NCBI GenBank assembly: GCA_903913215.1
Contig: CAIWKE010000003.1
Span: forward strand, 1 to 64,000
Length of the DNA: 64,000 bases
Source of the DNA: an uncultured Holophagaceae bacterium
Lineage (GTDB): Bacteria > Acidobacteriota > Holophagae > Holophagales > Holophagaceae
Direction of reading: 5' to 3'
Shown here in pieces: positions 57,925-64,000 of the stretch; the stretch's first letter is position 1; every line of letters begins with the position of its first letter. Both the position numbers and the translations under genes were made by a program. Below the pieces are notes generated by a model. The model was not told where the DNA came from. It saw nothing but the letters and a program-made list of their open reading frames with translations, and made no database searches.

Positions 57925-59430
57925 ATGACGCGTCTCCCGATCCTCCCGGCCCTACTGGTGGCCTTCTCCCTGGTGGCCCAGGATGCGCCCAAGGTGGCCG
58001 CCGCCACCAAGCTGACCCTTCAGGACGCCATCGAGACCTCCCTCAAGAACAACCTTCAGGTCCAGATCGCCAAGGAGACCCGCAAGTCCACCCAGGCTGG
58101 TGTATGGATCGAAGAGGGCGCCTTCGACTGGAACCTCAACGCCGGGCTGAATGTCAGTAAGATCAAGAACGGCATCAACCCCGTCCTGAGTGGAGCCCCC
58201 GGCTTCGAAAGCAACACCAGCTTCAACCGTGGCCTCACGGTGGGCTCTACCAAGGCCTTCGGCTGGGGCGGCAGCCTCAACCTGAGCTACGCCCCCACCT
58301 ATGGCACGGTCGTGGACCCCCGCCTTGGCTACAGTTCCACGGCCACCCCCTATGACGGCAGCTTTTCCGCCACCTACTCCCAGAGCCTGCTCCAGAACTT
58401 CGGCCGCGACGTCACCGAGAGCCGCCTCATCGTGGCCCGCAAGAGCGCCCAGGCTGCGGACCTGACCTTCCAGCTCACCATCATCAACCTGGTGGCCAGC
58501 ACCGAGTCCGCCTACTGGGATGTGGTTTACGCCCAGAAGAACCTGGGCAACAAGCAGCAGGCCCTGGCCCTGTCCCAGCAGCAGCTCAAGGAGAACCAGA
58601 TCCGCGTGCAGGTGGGCACCCTGGCCCCCATCGAGGTCACCTCCTCCGAGGCTTCTGTGGCCCAGGCGGAGCAGGACATCATCGCCGCCGAGGCCCAGCT
58701 CCTCAATGCCAAGGACGCCCTTATCCGGGCCCTCTACCCCGCTTCCGATCGCCCCGCCGGCGTGGAGATGCTCGACGCCCCCAGTGTCCAGCCCCTGGCC
58801 TTCAACGAGGCCGATACCGAGAAGCAGGCCATGGCCAGCCGCCTGGAGCTGAAGGCCGCCCGCCTGGATCTGGAGTCCAAGCAGGTGCTGGAGCACGCCG
58901 CCGCCAACCGCACCCTGCCCCAGCTGAACGCCTTCGCCACCTACAACGCCAATGCCGCCTCACAGACTGCCTCCGATGGCCTCTCTGCCGTGAACAAGGA
59001 CCTCTTCAAGGGCAACTACCCCGGCTACACCGTGGGGCTCCAGTTCTCCATGCCCATCCAGAACCGCGCCGCCAAGGGCAACCAGGCCCAGGCCCGTGCC
59101 AGCCTGCGCTCCAGTGAGCTGAACCTCCACGACCAGGAGCTGGGCATCACCCTCGAGGTGCGCACCGCCTACCGCACCCTGGAGGCCTCCGGCAAGGGCG
59201 TCGCCGCCGCGGAGAAGACCCGCATCTTCCGTGAGAAGGATCTGGACGCGGAGAAGAAGAAGTTCGACAACGGCATGAGCACCAACTTCCTGGTTCTGTC
59301 CAAGCTCAACGACCTGAACACCGCCAAGGGCAACGAGCTGCAGGCGCAGATCACCTACGCCAAGTCCGTGACCGCTCTGGAGAAGGCCATGGGCCACCTC
59401 CTGGAAGCCCGGAAGTTCGAGGTCAAGTAG
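57925..59430 (+). CDS. TolC-family outer membrane efflux protein
   Basis: Signal peptide; KLTLQDAIETSLKNNLQVQIA; two OEP-like coiled-coil halves; SMPIQNRAAKGNQAQARA. Confidence 0.9.
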   Translation: MTRLPILPALLVAFSLVAQDAPKVAAATKLTLQDAIETSLKNNLQVQIAKETRKSTQAGVWIEEGAFDWNLNAGLNVSKIKNGINPVLSGAPGFESNTSFNRGLTVGSTKAFGWGGSLNLSYAPTYGTVVDPRLGYSSTATPYDGSFSATYSQSLLQNFGRDVTESRLIVARKSAQAADLTFQLTIINLVASTESAYWDVVYAQKNLGNKQQALALSQQQLKENQIRVQVGTLAPIEVTSSEASVAQAEQDIIAAEAQLLNAKDALIRALYPASDRPAGVEMLDAPSVQPLAFNEADTEKQAMASRLELKAARLDLESKQVLEHAAANRTLPQLNAFATYNANAASQTASDGLSAVNKDLFKGNYPGYTVGLQFSMPIQNRAAKGNQAQARASLRSSELNLHDQELGITLEVRTAYRTLEASGKGVAAAEKTRIFREKDLDAEKKKFDNGMSTNFLVLSKLNDLNTAKGNELQAQITYAKSVTALEKAMGHLLEARKFEVK

Positions 59431-59450
59431 GCATTCCCTTGCAGTTCATA

Positions 59451-59488
59451 CCTGCAAATCGGGCCCCATGCGGGGCCCGATTTGCAGG
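59451..59488. terminator. 17-bp perfect hairpin after tolC-like gene
   Basis: CCTGCAAATCGGGCCCC-ATGC-GGGGCCCGATTTGCAGG. Confidence 0.7.
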
Positions 59489-59523
59489 GAGCGCCGCTTC
59501 GCGGCCCATGGTTTGATCAGTTT

Positions 59524-61770
59524 CTATCTCCGCCGCGCAGCGGCGGAGCCTGGAGACTCCGCCTTCGAATCAGCATCTTCGGGCAACGTCTCCAACAACA
59601 CTTTCCAGTCGAACCAGGTCTTCTGCCCCTGGATCCATTTCTCAAACCAGTTGAACTCCGCCACCATCTTCACAAGCTGGTAGCGGGGCTCCGTGAGGCC
59701 GTGGGGCATGCCGGGGTAGACCAGGTACTCCACGGGCACGCCCAGCTGCTTCAGAGCCATGTAGAGCTCGTCACTCTGGGGCTTGGGCACCCGCTGGTCC
59801 GCCTCGCCCACGTGGATCAGCGTCGGCGTCTGGGCCTGCTTGATGAACTTCAGCGCTGACTCATTGACGAAGTTGTCCCAGGCCTCGTAGGGCTTGCCGC
59901 CCAGGTAGAACTCGCGCACGGACTGGACGTCGCTTTCCGCATACATGGAGAGCCAGTTCACGGCCCCGGCCCCGGTGCTGATGGCCTTGAAGCGGTTCGT
60001 CTGCGTGAGAGTCCAGCTGGACAGGTGGCCCCCGGCGCTCCAGCCCATCATGCCCATGCGATCTGGATCTGCGAGTCCCTGCGCGATGAGGGCGTCCACC
60101 CCGCTCATGATGTCGGCGTAGGAGAGGCGCAGGAAGTTGCCGCCGATGGCCCGGGTGAAGGCCTCGCCGTAGTTCGTGGAGCCCCGGTAGTTGGGCTGGA
60201 AGACCAGGTAGCCCGCGGCGGCGTAGATGTGGGGATAGGTGACATAGCGGCCCTGGAAGGTGTTCATGTCCGCGGCCGCGGGGCCCCCGTGGAGCTGCAC
60301 GATGAGGGGGTAATTCCGGCCCGGCTCGAACCTCAGGGGCTTGATGAGGAGGCCTTCGACCTCCACGCCATCCAGGCTCTTCCAGCGCAGGGTCTCAGTG
60401 TGGCCCAGGGCCAGCTTCGCCACCTGGGGGTTCGCCCTGGAGACCTGCACCCAGCTCCCGGGTTGGCCCGCCTGATCAGCCTTGAACACCACGTAGTCCA
60501 GCGGCTTGCGGGGCTGGGTCTGGCTCAGCAGGAAGGCCCTGGCCTCGGGGTTGTAGGTGCCCGCCAGGACGCCGATCTCGTGGGTGAGCTGCCTGAGGGT
60601 GCCGTCGGCCACGGACAGCGAGAAGAGGTGCTGATCCACGCCCTGGGCCACGGTGGTGTAGAGGGTGCGGGAATCCTCGGACCAGCTGGCCTGAGCCGCG
60701 CTGAAATCCCGGCCCGCCAGCAGATTCTTCGCCGCGCCGCCCGCCGTGGGCTGCACCCAGAGCTTGCCGTTGCGCAGGCGGCCAGGCTGCTCCGGCGCCT
60801 CATAGGCCAGCCATTGGCCGTCCGGCGAGAAGGCCGAGAACTGGGCCTGGCGCTCCAGCACGCAGCGCGACTGGCCCGTGCCGAGGTCCAGCAGGTGGAG
60901 GCTGGCGGCCTCCTGCGTGATGTCTCCGGGATGCCGCAGCGCGGGCAGGGCCCGGTACGAGGCCCAGTGCCCATCCTTGGAGAGCTGGAAGCCTAGGAGC
61001 GTGATGGCCGCGCCTTCGGTCCAGCGTTTCTCAGGCTTGTCCTTCAGGTCCAGGGACCAGAGGTGCACCGGGGCCTGCTCCGGTTCTGCCAAGCGCACAT
61101 CGAACTTCTTCTCCTTGCGCTTCAGGTCGTCCTTGTCGATGCGGTCGGGGCTCGTGAAGTAGATGCGCTGGGAGTCCTCGCTGAGGCTGAAGTCCCGGAC
61201 GGGCGTGGCGTGTTTGGGCAGGGCCGTGACGGTCAGCTCCTCCGAACTCAGGTCCACCAGGGAGAGCTGACGCTCCTCGGCCTTGCCCGCGCTGAAGACC
61301 AGCCAGCGGCCATCGCGGCTGAAGGCGAAGGCGTGGACGCCCTCCTTGGCCTCCGTGAGCTTCCTGGCCTCGCCGCCCGCAAGGGCCAAGAAGTAAACCT
61401 GCTGAGTGCCATCCCGGTCGCTGAGGAAACCGAAGTGGCGGCCATCCCGGGCCCACTGGGGGGCCGTCTCGTTCTTCTCCCGGGTGAAGGTCATCTGGCG
61501 GATGGCGCCACTGCTCGTGTCGGCCACAAAGAGGTCTGTGAAGACCTTGCCGGATTTCCAGTGCGGGATGCCCACGGTGTAGACCACCTGTGTCCCATCC
61601 GGCGAGAGCTGCCCTGCCCCCACACTGCGCATGTCCATGACGTCCATGAAGGTCATGGGACGTTGGGAGGCTGCCGGCGCTTCCGGCTTGGCTGGCCCAG
61701 GAGCCTGGGCCAGTAAAGGAAAGGCTGCCAACAGCAGCCCGAGCGCGCATCCACCTGGGATTGATTTCAT
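59524..61770 (-). CDS. S9 family peptidase (prolyl oligopeptidase-like)
   Basis: NYPLIVQLHGGPAAADM, MGMMGWSAGGHLSSWTLTQTNRFKA, PTLIHVGEADQRVPKPQSDELYMALKQLGVPVEYLVYPGMPHG. Confidence 0.93.
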   Translation of the reverse strand: MKSIPGGCALGLLLAAFPLLAQAPGPAKPEAPAASQRPMTFMDVMDMRSVGAGQLSPDGTQVVYTVGIPHWKSGKVFTDLFVADTSSGAIRQMTFTREKNETAPQWARDGRHFGFLSDRDGTQQVYFLALAGGEARKLTEAKEGVHAFAFSRDGRWLVFSAGKAEERQLSLVDLSSEELTVTALPKHATPVRDFSLSEDSQRIYFTSPDRIDKDDLKRKEKKFDVRLAEPEQAPVHLWSLDLKDKPEKRWTEGAAITLLGFQLSKDGHWASYRALPALRHPGDITQEAASLHLLDLGTGQSRCVLERQAQFSAFSPDGQWLAYEAPEQPGRLRNGKLWVQPTAGGAAKNLLAGRDFSAAQASWSEDSRTLYTTVAQGVDQHLFSLSVADGTLRQLTHEIGVLAGTYNPEARAFLLSQTQPRKPLDYVVFKADQAGQPGSWVQVSRANPQVAKLALGHTETLRWKSLDGVEVEGLLIKPLRFEPGRNYPLIVQLHGGPAAADMNTFQGRYVTYPHIYAAAGYLVFQPNYRGSTNYGEAFTRAIGGNFLRLSYADIMSGVDALIAQGLADPDRMGMMGWSAGGHLSSWTLTQTNRFKAISTGAGAVNWLSMYAESDVQSVREFYLGGKPYEAWDNFVNESALKFIKQAQTPTLIHVGEADQRVPKPQSDELYMALKQLGVPVEYLVYPGMPHGLTEPRYQLVKMVAEFNWFEKWIQGQKTWFDWKVLLETLPEDADSKAESPGSAAARRR
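59528..59550. repeat. palindrome CTCCGCCGCGCAGCGGCGGAGCC
   Basis: Paired with 61842-61864 copy differing by one base. Confidence 0.75.
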
Positions 61771-61841
61771 GGAGCCCCCAATGATTTTCACGTCATGCAA
61801 ACCATCAATCGCCACCGGAAATTCCCAGTGGTTTTTTCTCA

Positions 61842-61864
61842 CTCCGCCGCCCAGCGGCGGAGCC
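61842..61864. repeat. palindrome CTCCGCCGCCCAGCGGCGGAGCC
   Basis: Second copy, other side of the S9 peptidase gene. Confidence 0.75.
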
Positions 61865-61875
61865 CAACCAGACCC

Positions 61876-62724
61876 TCAGTCCATCCGAAGGCTCAAATCC
61901 ACCGACGGCGCACTGTGTGTGAGCGCCCCCACGCTGAGGAAGTCCACGCCGGTCTCAGCCACGGCCCGGGCCCGCTCCAGGCTCAGGTTGCCGCTGGCCT
62001 CCAGGAAGAGCCGCCGCCCGCTGCGGTCCCGCAGGGCCACGGCCTCGCGCATCTGGTCCAGGTCCATGTTGTCCAGCAGGACGCCGTCCACCTCGGGCAG
62101 TTCCAGGCAGGCCTTGAGCTGGCCGAGGTTCTCCACTTCAACCTCGATCTTCACCAGGTTTGGGGCCGAGCGCCGGCCGGACTCCACGGCGGCGCGGATG
62201 CCCCCGGCGGCGGCTAGGTGGTTCTCCTTGAGGAGGACGCCATCACCCAGGGTGAGGCGGTGGTTCACGCCGCCCCCGCAGCGCACGGCGTACTTCTCCA
62301 GCAGCTTGAGACCCGGCGTGGTCTTGCGGGTATCCAGGATGCGGGCGCCGGTGCCCTCGATGGCCTCCACGAATTTGCGGGTGAGGGTCGCCGTGCCCGA
62401 GAGGCGCTGCAGCAGGTTCAGCATGACCCGCTCCGCCAGGAGGATGCCGTGGCTGGAGCCCTCGATGCGCAGCACTTCGGTGCCCTTGGCCACCCGCTGG
62501 CCGTCCACGGCCGAAAGCACCACAGCCAGCCCAGGATCGGCCAGGTGGAAGACCTCCCGGGCCACGGACAGGCCCGCGAGGACCAGATCCCCCTTGGCCA
62601 CCACCCGGGCCACCATGGGCCTATCCGGCACGGCGGCGGTGGTCCAGTCCTGGGTGCCCCAATCCTCGCGCAGGAAGGCGCGCAGCTGGTCGCGGTAGGT
62701 CTCGGGGTGCGGCGGATGGAACAT
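61876..62724 (-). CDS. nadC: nicotinate-nucleotide diphosphorylase (carboxylating)
   Basis: RVMLNLLQRLSGTATLTRKFVEAIEGTGARILDTRKTTPGLKLLEKYAVRCGGGVNHRLTLGDGVLLKENHL. Confidence 0.96.
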   Translation of the reverse strand: MFHPPHPETYRDQLRAFLREDWGTQDWTTAAVPDRPMVARVVAKGDLVLAGLSVAREVFHLADPGLAVVLSAVDGQRVAKGTEVLRIEGSSHGILLAERVMLNLLQRLSGTATLTRKFVEAIEGTGARILDTRKTTPGLKLLEKYAVRCGGGVNHRLTLGDGVLLKENHLAAAGGIRAAVESGRRSAPNLVKIEVEVENLGQLKACLELPEVDGVLLDNMDLDQMREAVALRDRSGRRLFLEASGNLSLERARAVAETGVDFLSVGALTHSAPSVDLSLRMD

Positions 62725-62754
62725 GGGTCACTCCGCCCACAGCGTACAACACTG

Positions 62755-62933
62755 GAACCACGAAAGCCGCGAAAGGGCGCGAAAGCAGCGTGGATGGGTC
62801 CAACGGGGGCTGCTTCCATGGCGCCGAGGCAACACCCAGCGGTGGATTAACCGCAGAGAACGCTGAGAACGCAGAGGGTGCAGAGGAGGACCGGGCACCC
62901 TCTGCGCCCTCTGCGTCCTCTGCGGTTAATTGC
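62755..62933. repeat. composite heptad-type repeats: GCGAAAGG array plus GCAGAG inverted repeat
   Basis: GGAACCACGAAAGCCGCGAAAGGGCGCGAAAGCAGCG; TTAACCGCAGAGAACGCTGAGAACGCAGAGG / CCTCTGCGCCCTCTGCGTCCTCTGCGGTTAA. Confidence 0.85.
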
Positions 62934-63017
62934 TTGTTCTCAAAGCTCTCCATGACCTTCGTAGTGAGTTTTTGGCTCGACTTGGGCGACAATTCAGAAC
63001 CAAACCCGGAGCCCCCC

Positions 63018-63794
<777 letters not shown>

Positions 63795-63808
63795 GTCCGT
63801 CCAGGCTC

Positions 63809-63836
63809 AAAAAGGGCCGCCTGCGGCCGCCCTTTT
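63809..63836 (+). terminator. intrinsic terminator after crotonase gene
   Basis: AAAAGGGCCGCCTGCGGCCGCCCTTTT. Confidence 0.75.
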
Positions 63837-63919
63837 GGAGTTAAAAACAACTGATTGGCAGCAGGGGCATCGTCCCACTTCGGCGCATGCTGGCAGCACA
63901 GTTCCTTCGTTTTTATTAA

Positions 63920-63960
63920 CTCAGAAAAGGACGGGCCGCTTTTGCCCGTCCTTTTCTGAG
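63920..63960. terminator. bidirectional hairpin terminator
   Basis: CTCAGAAAAGGACGGGC-CGCTTTT-GCCCGTCCTTTTCTGAG. Confidence 0.85.
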
Positions 63961-64000
63961 CCAGGTACGGTTATCGCTTGGAACCCGGCACACCAAGCGC

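Overview
High-GC bacterial chromosomal window, densely packed and mostly housekeeping. Gene content suggests Acidobacteriota/Holophagae (Geothrix/Holophaga-like), but that placement is inference. About 50 CDS can be supported, plus one SRP RNA gene (minus strand, ~1871-1966). No tRNA, rRNA, CRISPR array, prophage or intact IS element was recognised. Main observations: (1) a family of intergenic inverted repeats built from ~7-8 bp tandem units (ACGAAG / ACCAAG / ACAAAG / GCAGAG variants), one copy of which lies in frame inside a glycosyltransferase gene; (2) a translationally coupled pair of GAPDH-like genes whose first member has Gly in place of the catalytic Cys; (3) a single-ORF fusion of phosphate acyltransferase and butyrate kinase; (4) a LipB-Nudix fusion; (5) a short Ile-containing leader peptide and terminator upstream of ilvA, suggesting attenuation; (6) an acetate-permease/hybrid kinase/DUF294/exonuclease neighbourhood; (7) a class II aldolase-mtnA pair consistent with a DHAP-type salvage shunt; (8) a secreted six-fold 11-residue-repeat protein; (9) a stand-alone ArnA dehydrogenase domain with two ArnT-like transferases and an ArnE-like transporter. 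All family calls come from reading motifs in the translations; no database search was run.
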